53,241 nt of DNA from NCBI GenBank assembly GCA_964399955.1, contig CAYNST010000012.1:1-53241 (forward strand). Reading direction: 5' to 3'. Positions 7,142 through 14,508 of this stretch are shown here, one piece after another. The notes beneath the pieces are model-generated. The model was not told the origin of the DNA. It saw only the letters and a list, made by a program, of their open reading frames with translations, and made no database searches. This DNA comes from CAYNST01 sp964399955. GTDB taxonomy: Bacteria; Pseudomonadota; Gammaproteobacteria; Pseudomonadales; Cellvibrionaceae. A program made the position numbers and the translations under genes. Numbering within the stretch: the stretch's first letter is position 1; every line of letters begins with the position of its first letter.

Positions 7142-8359
7142 ATGGCGACCGTAAACAAAGTGGTTTTGGCTTATTCTGGTGGATTGGATACGTCAGTTAT
7201 CGTGCGTTGGTTGCAAGACACCTATCAGTGTGAGGTGGTGACCTTTACCGCAGACATCGGTCAGGGAGAAGAAGTTGAGCCCGCGCGCGCCAAAGCCCGT
7301 GCGCTGGGTGTGAAAGAGATTTACATCGAAGATCTGCGCGAAGAATTTGTACGCGATTATGTATTCCCCATGTTCCGGGCCAACGCCATCTATGAGGGCG
7401 AGTACCTGCTGGGCACATCCATAGCCCGCCCGCTGATTGCCAAGCGGCTGGTGGAAATTGCCGGAGAAACCGGTGCCGACGCCATTTCCCACGGCGCCAC
7501 CGGCAAGGGCAACGATCAGGTACGTTTTGAGCTGGGCGCCTACGCGTTGAAGCCGGGCATCAAGGTGATCGCGCCTTGGCGGGAGTGGGATCTGACCTCC
7601 CGCGAAACCCTGATGGCGTATTGCGAAAAACACAATATTCCGGTGGATTTTGCCAAAAACCGCAAAAAGTCGCCATATTCCATGGATGCCAACCTGCTAC
7701 ACATTTCCTACGAGGGCGGGGTGTTGGAGAACACCTGGACTGAAGCCGAAGAAGACATGTGGCGCTGGAGTGTGTCGCCGGAGGCCGCGCCTGATAAACC
7801 CGAATACCTGGAGCTCAGCTTCCAAAACGGTGATGTGGTTGCGGTTAACGGTGAGCAATTGTCGCCTGCGCAAATTCTGGAATCGCTCAATAAAAAAGGC
7901 GGTGCACACGGCATCGGTCGCCTGGATATCGTAGAAAATCGTTATGTGGGCATGAAGTCGCGCGGGTGTTATGAAACTCCCGGCGGCACCATCCTGTTGA
8001 AGGCCCACCGCGCCATTGAGTCCATTACCCTTGACCGGGAAGTGGCTCATCTCAAGGACTCCTTCATCGAGCGCTACGCGTCCATGATCTACAATGGCTA
8101 CTGGTGGTCGCCCGAGCGGTTGATGTTGCAGCAGGCCATTGACGCCTCTCAGAATTTTGTCAATGGCGATGTCCGTTTGAAGCTTTTCAAAGGGTCCGTG
8201 TCTGTAGTGGGGCGCCGGTCCGACAACAGCCTGTTTGATGAAAAGATTGCCACCTTCGAAGAAGACGCAGGCGCTTATAATCAGAAAGATGCAGAAGGCT
8301 TCATCAAATTGAATGCGCTGCGTATGCGCATTGCGGCCCAAAAAGGCCGGGCGCTCTGA
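7142..8359 (+). CDS. argG: Argininosuccinate synthase
   Basis: ArgG joins citrulline and aspartate with ATP in the penultimate step of arginine synthesis. The product is 405 residues, the usual size for the short (Pseudomonas-type) class. The PP-loop AYSGGLDTSV (residues 10-19) starts the ATP site, followed by the family stretches SHGATGKGNDQVRFE near 118-132 and KKSPYSMDANLLHIS near 176-190. The ATG at 7142 is chosen because it gives the conserved N-terminus and has TTGGAG upstream; the open frame extends 22 codons further without support. It follows motY as in Pseudomonas. Promoter features are listed separately. Confidence 0.97.
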   Translation: MATVNKVVLAYSGGLDTSVIVRWLQDTYQCEVVTFTADIGQGEEVEPARAKARALGVKEIYIEDLREEFVRDYVFPMFRANAIYEGEYLLGTSIARPLIAKRLVEIAGETGADAISHGATGKGNDQVRFELGAYALKPGIKVIAPWREWDLTSRETLMAYCEKHNIPVDFAKNRKKSPYSMDANLLHISYEGGVLENTWTEAEEDMWRWSVSPEAAPDKPEYLELSFQNGDVVAVNGEQLSPAQILESLNKKGGAHGIGRLDIVENRYVGMKSRGCYETPGGTILLKAHRAIESITLDREVAHLKDSFIERYASMIYNGYWWSPERLMLQQAIDASQNFVNGDVRLKLFKGSVSVVGRRSDNSLFDEKIATFEEDAGAYNQKDAEGFIKLNALRMRIAAQKGRAL

Positions 8360-8410
8360 ATTTCCGGTGTCAGGCTTCGCATCTTGTTGGCTCCGTCGTA
8401 GAGGATTGTC

Positions 8411-9028
8411 ATGAACATCGGAATTTTGGCCGCAGTGCTGCTTATCAGTGGTTTTTCAGCCAGCGCCTACGCTCAGCGTAGCGACAGCAATACCTTTCGC
8501 GAGCGTCCCACCTTCAACTATGCGGAAGTTGGCTACGGCCGGCAAAAGCTGGATGTGTTCAGTCCTGAATCCGTTAATGATGGGCGCAGTTGCTGGCAGG
8601 ACGGTGCTTTTCTGAACGCAAGCATCATGGTCAATGAGCAGGTGTTTGTCGAGGCGCGCCATTCCGACCTGGAAGGCAGCCTCTGCGGGTTCAGAAGCAC
8701 ATCCATCGGCACCGGCCTGCGCGTTGATTTTGGCCGAACCTCTGTTCTCTACGGTGCTGTCCGCCTGATCTATCGCAAGTACCGTCCCGCAGCGGGTGGC
8801 GACAGCGATCCGGGGGTTGGACTGACTGCCGGTATCCGCACCATGCTTGCACCGGGAGTGGAAATGAACGGTTTTTTTGGTGCGGAAAAAGTCGACGAGA
8901 TTGGTGAAACTTTCGCCGGTTTGGGTGTCAATTATTACCTAACGCGCGAATTCAGCTTGACCGGGGACCTTACCCTGAACGATGACGGCAATGAAGCCTA
9001 CTCTGTGGGGGTCCGCATTAATTTTTGA
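8411..9028 (+). CDS. Small outer-membrane beta-barrel protein, function unknown
   Basis: The 205-residue product has a signal peptide ending in AYAQ (cleavage near residue 22) and then alternating short hydrophobic stretches typical of an 8-strand beta barrel. It ends in Phe (VGVRINF), the usual last residue of outer-membrane barrels recognised by BamA. Two cysteines (near residues 61 and 92) could form a disulfide outside the cytoplasm. I cannot name the family; it resembles OmpA/OmpW-sized barrels only in general form. It starts 51 bases after argG on the same strand, so read-through is possible. A CCGCC/GGCGG hairpin follows its stop codon. Confidence 0.65.
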   Translation: MNIGILAAVLLISGFSASAYAQRSDSNTFRERPTFNYAEVGYGRQKLDVFSPESVNDGRSCWQDGAFLNASIMVNEQVFVEARHSDLEGSLCGFRSTSIGTGLRVDFGRTSVLYGAVRLIYRKYRPAAGGDSDPGVGLTAGIRTMLAPGVEMNGFFGAEKVDEIGETFAGLGVNYYLTREFSLTGDLTLNDDGNEAYSVGVRINF

Positions 9029-9270
9029 CCTGCCGCCTGAAGGCGGGTCTGCATTCGAGCGCCAGCGCTGCGCTCCAAAGCGCCAGATAGGTGTGTAGTA
9101 AATGGTCAAACCATTTCTGTGCTGCTGTGTCGGCAACTGTGCGCCAAGTATGCGGCCGTCGTGTATTTTCCATGATGAACGCACTCTCCCTTCCCAGGCA
9201 TTTTTGCATCCCACAGGGCATTCTGTTGGCGATGATCTAGACTCTTTTTTTACTTCAATGGGGCAGTACT
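9029..9270 (+). promoter_or_regulatory. Intergenic region upstream of ccoN
   Basis: The region begins with a CCGCC-TGAA-GGCGG hairpin (9033-9046) right after the previous stop codon. The ccoN promoter must lie here, but I see no good Anr/FNR box, unlike most ccoN promoters in relatives. The best candidate, TTGGCGATGATCTA (9226-9239), matches only seven of ten positions. Confidence 0.35.
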
Positions 9271-10737
9271 ATGGGCAGTGATCTGCATCACTCATCTGCG
9301 CCTGTCTACAACTACCATGTGGTTCGTCAGTTCACCATCATGACGATCGTCTGGGGTATTGTAGGCATGGGCGTAGGGGTTCTTATTGCGGCGCAATTGA
9401 TGTGGCCGGACATGAACAACTGGCTGGGCCCTTACGGCCACTTCGGCCGATTGCGGCCGCTGCATACCAATGGCGTCATCTTTGCTTTTGGTGGCTCAGC
9501 CCTGTTTGCCACTTCCTATTACGTGGTGCAGCGCACCTGCCAGGCCCGACTGTACGGTGGCTGGCTGATTCCCTTCACCTTCTGGGGGTGGCAGGCGGTT
9601 ATCGTGGCGGCGGTCATTACCCTGCCCATGGGTTACACCTCGGCCAAGGAATACGCAGAGCTGGAGTGGCCCATTGACATACTCATCACCCTGGTTTGGG
9701 TTGCCTACGCCATTGTCTTTTTTGGCACCATTGTCAAACGCCGAACCTCCCACATCTATGTGGCCAACTGGTTTTTCGGATCCTTCGTCATCACCGTGGC
9801 GGTCCTGCATATTGTCAACAGCATGGCGGTGCCGGTGCATGGGTTGAAGTCCTATTCGGCCTACAGTGGTGCTGCCGATGCCATGATCCAGTGGTGGTAC
9901 GGCCATAATGCGGTCGGGTTTTTCCTGACGGCGGGCTTCCTCGGCATCATGTATTATTTTGTACCCAAACAGGCTGGCAGGCCCATCTACTCCTACCAGC
10001 TATCCATCGTGCATTTCTGGGCGCTGATATCCGTTTACGTCTGGGCCGGGGCACACCACCTGCATTATTCCGCTTTACCAGACTGGGCTCAAAGCCTGGG
10101 CATGGTGATGTCCATTGTGCTGCTGGCGCCCTCATGGGGAGGCATGATCAACGGCATCATGACCCTGTCCGGCGCCTGGCATAAGTTGCGCACAGACCCC
10201 ATTCTGCGCTTTTTGGTGGTCTCGTTAACCTTCTACGGCCTGTCCACCTTCGAAGGCCCCATGCTCTCCATCAAGACGGTCAATGCCCTGTCGCACAACA
10301 CCGACTGGACCATTGGCCACGTGCACGCCGGCGCTCTGGGGTGGGTGGCCATGATCACCATTGGAGCGGTTTACCACCTGTTGCCGGCGCTTTCCGGGCA
10401 AAAAGTCATGTGGAGTATCCGCCTGATCAACGTGCATTTCTGGCTCTCCACCGTGGGTGTGGTGCTGTACATCGCCGCCATGTGGGTCAATGGAATCATT
10501 CAGGGCCTGATGTGGCGCGCGTTCAACAGCGACGGCACCCTGACCTACAGTTTTGCCGAAAGTGTGGAGGCCAGCTATCCGGGTTACTTCGTGCGCTTTA
10601 TCGGCGGTGCCTTCTTCTTTATCGGCATGCTGTTGATGGCCTACAACGCCTACCGCACTTTGACCTCTGCAGACGCCGTGTTCACGGAGGGGCCTCGGCA
10701 AACCGGTACTGCCCCGCAAGCGGGAGTCGCGAAATGA
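9271..10737 (+). CDS. ccoN: cbb3-type cytochrome c oxidase subunit I
   Basis: CcoN is the catalytic subunit of the high-affinity cbb3 oxidase in the inner membrane; it holds haem b, haem b3 and CuB and reduces oxygen to water while pumping protons. The 488-residue length and about twelve membrane segments fit. Metal ligands are visible in context: a histidine in LRPLHTNGVIF (low-spin haem), WWYGHNAVGFF (CuB), WAGAHHLHYSALPDW (two CuB histidines) and DWTIGHVHAGALGW (both haems). It overlaps ccoO by ATGA and heads a run of nine genes in the same direction that ends with the TauE-type protein. Confidence 0.97.
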   Translation: MGSDLHHSSAPVYNYHVVRQFTIMTIVWGIVGMGVGVLIAAQLMWPDMNNWLGPYGHFGRLRPLHTNGVIFAFGGSALFATSYYVVQRTCQARLYGGWLIPFTFWGWQAVIVAAVITLPMGYTSAKEYAELEWPIDILITLVWVAYAIVFFGTIVKRRTSHIYVANWFFGSFVITVAVLHIVNSMAVPVHGLKSYSAYSGAADAMIQWWYGHNAVGFFLTAGFLGIMYYFVPKQAGRPIYSYQLSIVHFWALISVYVWAGAHHLHYSALPDWAQSLGMVMSIVLLAPSWGGMINGIMTLSGAWHKLRTDPILRFLVVSLTFYGLSTFEGPMLSIKTVNALSHNTDWTIGHVHAGALGWVAMITIGAVYHLLPALSGQKVMWSIRLINVHFWLSTVGVVLYIAAMWVNGIIQGLMWRAFNSDGTLTYSFAESVEASYPGYFVRFIGGAFFFIGMLLMAYNAYRTLTSADAVFTEGPRQTGTAPQAGVAK

Positions 10738-11345
10738 AAAATCACGATCTAGTGGAGAAAAACCTGGGCCTGATGGTGGTGCTGATTGTGGTGGCCATCA
10801 GTTTTGGCGGTTTGGTGGAGATTGTGCCGCAGTTTTTTCTGGATGAGACCACCGAGCCGGTCGAGGGCTTGACACCCTTGACGGCGATTGAACTGGAAGG
10901 ACGCGACATCTACATCCGCGAAGGCTGCCACGTCTGCCACACGCAGATGGTCCGCCCCCTGCGCGCCGAGGTAGAGCGCTACGGGCATTATTCGGTGGCG
11001 GGAGAGAGCGTTTACGACCACCCCTTTCTTTGGGGATCCAAGCGGACCGGCCCCGACCTGGCGCGGGTGGGGGGGCGATACAGTGACGAGTGGCACAGGG
11101 CTCACCTGTACAACCCTCGCAGCGTGGTGCCAGAATCCAATATGCCGTCTTTCCCCTGGTTGTTCGACAACGTCCTCGACGGGCGCTACACGGCTCGCAA
11201 GATGAGCGCACTGCGCTCCGTCGGTGTCCCCTATACCGACGAAGACATCGCCGGCGCGGCGGAGAGCGTCCAGGGCATAACCGAGATGGACGCCTTGGTC
11301 GCCTATTTGCAGCAGTTGGGTACCATTCTCACATACAGACGGTGA
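10734..11345 (+). CDS. ccoO: cbb3 oxidase monohaem cytochrome c subunit
   Basis: CcoO is the membrane-anchored monohaem cytochrome c of the cbb3 oxidase; it relays electrons toward CcoN. The 203-residue protein has one N-terminal membrane anchor (about residues 12-32) and a single haem site CHVCH (Cys65, Cys68, His69) followed by TQMVRPLRAE, a family signature. The ATG at 10734 overlaps the ccoN stop codon by four bases. The frame is open for 131 codons upstream inside ccoN, but those are a shadow of that gene. Confidence 0.97.
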   Translation: MKNHDLVEKNLGLMVVLIVVAISFGGLVEIVPQFFLDETTEPVEGLTPLTAIELEGRDIYIREGCHVCHTQMVRPLRAEVERYGHYSVAGESVYDHPFLWGSKRTGPDLARVGGRYSDEWHRAHLYNPRSVVPESNMPSFPWLFDNVLDGRYTARKMSALRSVGVPYTDEDIAGAAESVQGITEMDALVAYLQQLGTILTYRR

Positions 11346-11350
11346 CCGCT

Positions 11351-11575
11351 ATGGATATCAACGACTTGCGCAGTCTCTCCACAGTTTTGATGGCCGTTGC
11401 CTTTTTTGCCATCTGCTGGTGGGCGTTTGCGCCCAAGCGACGCAAACGTTTTGACGACGCAGCCCAATTGCCTTTTGCCGACGAACCGCAGGAGAACCAA
11501 CCTGCGGACCCCGCAGCAAAAGAGCAGAACTCACAGCAACCCAAGGCCAAGGGCGATGAGCCCGAGAGCAAATAG
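11351..11575 (+). CDS. ccoQ: cbb3 oxidase small subunit CcoQ/FixQ
   Basis: CcoQ is a short single-span protein that stabilises the cbb3 complex. This 74-residue product has one membrane helix (about residues 11-27, ending FFAICWWAFAPKRRKRFDDAA) and a long hydrophilic, charged tail rich in Pro, Gln and Glu. The FAP-KRR stretch after the helix is typical. It lies five bases after ccoO and 16 before ccoP, in the standard NOQP order, which supports the call for such a short protein. Confidence 0.92.
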   Translation: MDINDLRSLSTVLMAVAFFAICWWAFAPKRRKRFDDAAQLPFADEPQENQPADPAAKEQNSQQPKAKGDEPESK

Positions 11576-11591
11576 ACGCTAAAGGTCTCCC

Positions 11592-12491
11592 ATGAGTATT
11601 TTTTGGAATTTTTGGATTATCGGCTTGACGGTTATCTGTCTGGCGCTGGTGACCTGGGTGTTGTTTGCCAATCGCAAGGTCGCCCTGCGCGACGATCAGG
11701 ACCCCGAAAACCGCACGACCGGCCATATCTACGACGGCATTGAAGAGTACGACAACCCGCTGCCCAAGTGGTGGTTCCAGCTGTTTGTGGCCACGTTGAT
11801 CTTCGCCGTACTCTACCTGCTGTATTACCCCGGGCTGGGGAGCTGGCGCGGTCTGGGCGGCTGGACTCAGGTGGGCGAGCTGGCGCGCGATCAGGAAGCG
11901 GCGCAGGAAGAAAACGCCGAAGCCTTTGCGAACTACCTGGCAACGCCGATAGAAGAACTGATTCACGACAGTGCCGCCATGAAAATGGGCATTCGACTTT
12001 TTTCAACCGAGTGTTCGGTTTGTCACGGCTCTGACGGCGGCGGCAATTACGGCTTTCCCGATCTGACAGACAACGACTGGTTGTATGGCGGCACGCCTGA
12101 GCGGATAAAAGAAACGATCACCCACGGGCGCACGGGCAACATGCCCGCCTGGGGCGCGATATTGGGCGAAAGCAGTGTGGCGGCCCTGACCGAATACGTT
12201 TTGCGCTTGTCCAACCTACCGCACGACGCAGCCCTTGCCACCAGAGCCGAGCCATTTTTTACCCAGCGGTGTGCAGCGTGTCATGGCGCAGACGGTACTG
12301 GTAATCAGGTTTTGGGGGCGCCCGATCTAACCAACAACATTTGGCTTTACGACGACAGCCGCGACAGCATTGCCCACACCATACGCAATGGGCGCGTCAA
12401 TCTGATGCCCTCACAAGGCGACAAGCTCAAGGAGGAGAAGATCCACCTGCTGGCGGCTTATGTGTATGGCCTTTCGTTCGGTTCCGACTAG
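11592..12491 (+). CDS. ccoP: cbb3 oxidase dihaem cytochrome c subunit
   Basis: CcoP is the dihaem cytochrome c of cbb3 oxidase that takes electrons from soluble cytochromes. The 299-residue protein has two N-terminal membrane segments (about residues 7-25 and 59-80) separated by the family stretch HIYDGIEEYDNPLPKWW, and two haem sites, CSVCH at 141-145 and CAACH at 227-231, each in its own cytochrome c fold with a later methionine (MPAWG and MPSQG). The start ATG has AAGG upstream. It closes the structural part of the operon; ccoG begins 44 bases later. Confidence 0.97.
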   Translation: MSIFWNFWIIGLTVICLALVTWVLFANRKVALRDDQDPENRTTGHIYDGIEEYDNPLPKWWFQLFVATLIFAVLYLLYYPGLGSWRGLGGWTQVGELARDQEAAQEENAEAFANYLATPIEELIHDSAAMKMGIRLFSTECSVCHGSDGGGNYGFPDLTDNDWLYGGTPERIKETITHGRTGNMPAWGAILGESSVAALTEYVLRLSNLPHDAALATRAEPFFTQRCAACHGADGTGNQVLGAPDLTNNIWLYDDSRDSIAHTIRNGRVNLMPSQGDKLKEEKIHLLAAYVYGLSFGSD

Positions 12492-12535
12492 CCGGCGCGC
12501 CGCCTGTGATGGGCGGCATTTATTTGAAGGTCTGA

Positions 12536-13981
12536 ATGGTGACAAGAGAACCTGAAAAAGTTTCAAACGACGCGGACCCGGGCGAGATTCGCTACGTCAA
12601 TCTCTATGAGTCGCAAGCCAAAATCTATACCCGCAGTATCAGCGGCTTCTACACCCGCATTCGCCGCTACACCGGCATCCCGTTGATCATCGGTTTTCTG
12701 CTGCTGCCCTGGTTGGTCATCGACGGCCGTCCAGCGGTGTTGTTTGACATTCCCGCGCGCCAGTTTCACGTTTTGTGGCTCACCTTTTGGCCGCAGGACT
12801 TCATGCTGTTGGCTTGGGCCTTGATCATTGCCGCGTTCACCCTGTTCACAGTTACCGTATTGGTCGGCAGGGTCTGGTGCGGGTTCACCTGCCCGCAGAC
12901 GGTGTGGACGCTCATCTTCATGAAGGTAGAGCACTGGTGCGAAGGAGACCGGAATCGGCGTATCAAGCTGGACCAGCAGCCCTGGAACCTGGAAAAGATC
13001 GCGCGCAAAGGCAGCAAGCATGTGATTTGGGTGCTAATTGCGTTCATCACCGGCGCCACCTTCGTCGGTTATTTTTTGCCCATCCGTGAGCTGCTGATGG
13101 GCCTGATCCCGGCCCGGACGGACACCGGCATGCTGTACTTTCCGGCCCCGCCCGCAGCGGTGTTCTGGACCGGGTTTTTTACCGCAGCAACCTATCTGAA
13201 CGCCGGCTGGATGCGTGAGCAGGTGTGCAAATACATGTGCCCCTATGCGCGTTTCCAGTCGGTCATGTACGACCGCGACACCCTGGCGGTGCATTACGAC
13301 GCCGGCCGGGGGGAGCAGCGGGGGCCGCGCAAGCCAAAAGACGACTACAAAGCCAAGGGGTTGGGGGATTGCACAGATTGCTCCTGGTGCGTGCAGGTGT
13401 GTCCGGTGGATATCGACATTCGCGACGGCCTGCAAAGCGAGTGCATCAACTGCGGGCTGTGCGTGGACGCCTGCAACTCTGTGATGGACAAAATGTCCTA
13501 TCCACGAGGCCTGATTCGCTTTACTTCGGAAGATGAGTTGTCATCCGGAAGAACGCGGTTTTTCCGCCCACGGTTATTTGCTTATCTGTTGGTGGTGATG
13601 GCGATGCTGGCGGTGTTTTCCTACACCATTGCCACCCGCCACCCTGCCGGATTGGACATTCTGCGCGACCGTGGCGCGCGCATGTATCGCTTGAGCGGCG
13701 ACGAAATCCTTAACGTCTACACCATCAAAATCAACAATATGGACAGTCGAGCGCACACCTTTGTCCTGTCCATAGAAAGTGAGCTGCCATTTGAGGTAAA
13801 AAACTATCAGCCGGTTGCAGTCGAATCCGGCGAAGTGTTTACCCTGCCGCTGCGAATTGGTTTGCCACGGGCGCAACTGACGGGCGCCCAGACGCCGCTG
13901 CTGCTGAATATCGTCGCGCAGGACGATGACAAGGTGCAGGCCTCCAGCAAGACCGTTTTCATAGGGCCAAGTGACGAATGA
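12536..13981 (+). CDS. ccoG: cbb3 assembly protein CcoG (RdxA/FixG)
   Basis: CcoG is a membrane ferredoxin-like protein of the cbb3 assembly group, shown in relatives to act as a cupric reductase that helps supply Cu(I). The 481-residue product has several membrane spans, a conserved WCGFTCPQTVW motif near residues 118-128, and two [4Fe-4S] motifs, CTDCSWCVQVCPVD and CINCGLCVDACNS, at roughly 279-323. A C-terminal immunoglobulin-like domain follows. It overlaps ccoH by ATGA. Its start ATG has GAAGG upstream. Confidence 0.96.
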   Translation: MVTREPEKVSNDADPGEIRYVNLYESQAKIYTRSISGFYTRIRRYTGIPLIIGFLLLPWLVIDGRPAVLFDIPARQFHVLWLTFWPQDFMLLAWALIIAAFTLFTVTVLVGRVWCGFTCPQTVWTLIFMKVEHWCEGDRNRRIKLDQQPWNLEKIARKGSKHVIWVLIAFITGATFVGYFLPIRELLMGLIPARTDTGMLYFPAPPAAVFWTGFFTAATYLNAGWMREQVCKYMCPYARFQSVMYDRDTLAVHYDAGRGEQRGPRKPKDDYKAKGLGDCTDCSWCVQVCPVDIDIRDGLQSECINCGLCVDACNSVMDKMSYPRGLIRFTSEDELSSGRTRFFRPRLFAYLLVVMAMLAVFSYTIATRHPAGLDILRDRGARMYRLSGDEILNVYTIKINNMDSRAHTFVLSIESELPFEVKNYQPVAVESGEVFTLPLRIGLPRAQLTGAQTPLLLNIVAQDDDKVQASSKTVFIGPSDE

Positions 13982-14508
13982 AAAAAGATGCGAGCTTTCG
14001 CCCTGCCTACCGTGAACCCTGGTTCTGGTTTGTCATGGCGCCTCTGATACTCTCTGTGCTGGTCAGCAGCGTGGTGGTCACCCTGGCTTTTCGCGGGGCC
14101 GACGACCGGGTTTACGGCGATTATTACAAGCAGGGGCGAATGATCAATTACCGCTTTGCCGCAGAGAGCAGTGCGGTAGAGCAGAATGTGGTCGCAGAGC
14201 TGGAGTTTGACAGCGGCGGTCGTGAGCTGCGTTTGCAGTTCAGCGGCAAGCAGGCACCCGACTGGATTGAAGTGTTTGTCTCTCATCCCGCTGAGGCGGA
14301 CCTTGACCGGACTTTCACCCTTCGGCCAAGGGGTGAAGGCCGCTACATGGCGCACCTGACCGAGCCCCTGCAGGGGCGGCGTTATCTGGTGTTGACCGCA
14401 CGGGTCGGCGACAACCAGGTGTTGTGGCGCATCAATACAGAAGCGAATCTGGATGCTGCCTCGGTGGTGCGGGTCAACGCCCTCGCCGGTGCAGCTTCAA
14501 GTGACTGA
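13978..14508 (+). CDS. ccoH: cbb3 assembly protein CcoH (FixH)
   Basis: CcoH is a single-span protein needed for cbb3 assembly in several bacteria. The 176-residue product starts with a short cytoplasmic part, one membrane helix (about residues 17-38, after YREPWFWFVMAP, a family hallmark), then a GDYYKQGRMINY stretch and a periplasmic beta domain. It overlaps ccoG by four bases upstream and the chosen start of ccoI by eight bases downstream, so the assembly genes are tightly coupled. Confidence 0.92.
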   Translation: MKKDASFRPAYREPWFWFVMAPLILSVLVSSVVVTLAFRGADDRVYGDYYKQGRMINYRFAAESSAVEQNVVAELEFDSGGRELRLQFSGKQAPDWIEVFVSHPAEADLDRTFTLRPRGEGRYMAHLTEPLQGRRYLVLTARVGDNQVLWRINTEANLDAASVVRVNALAGAASSD

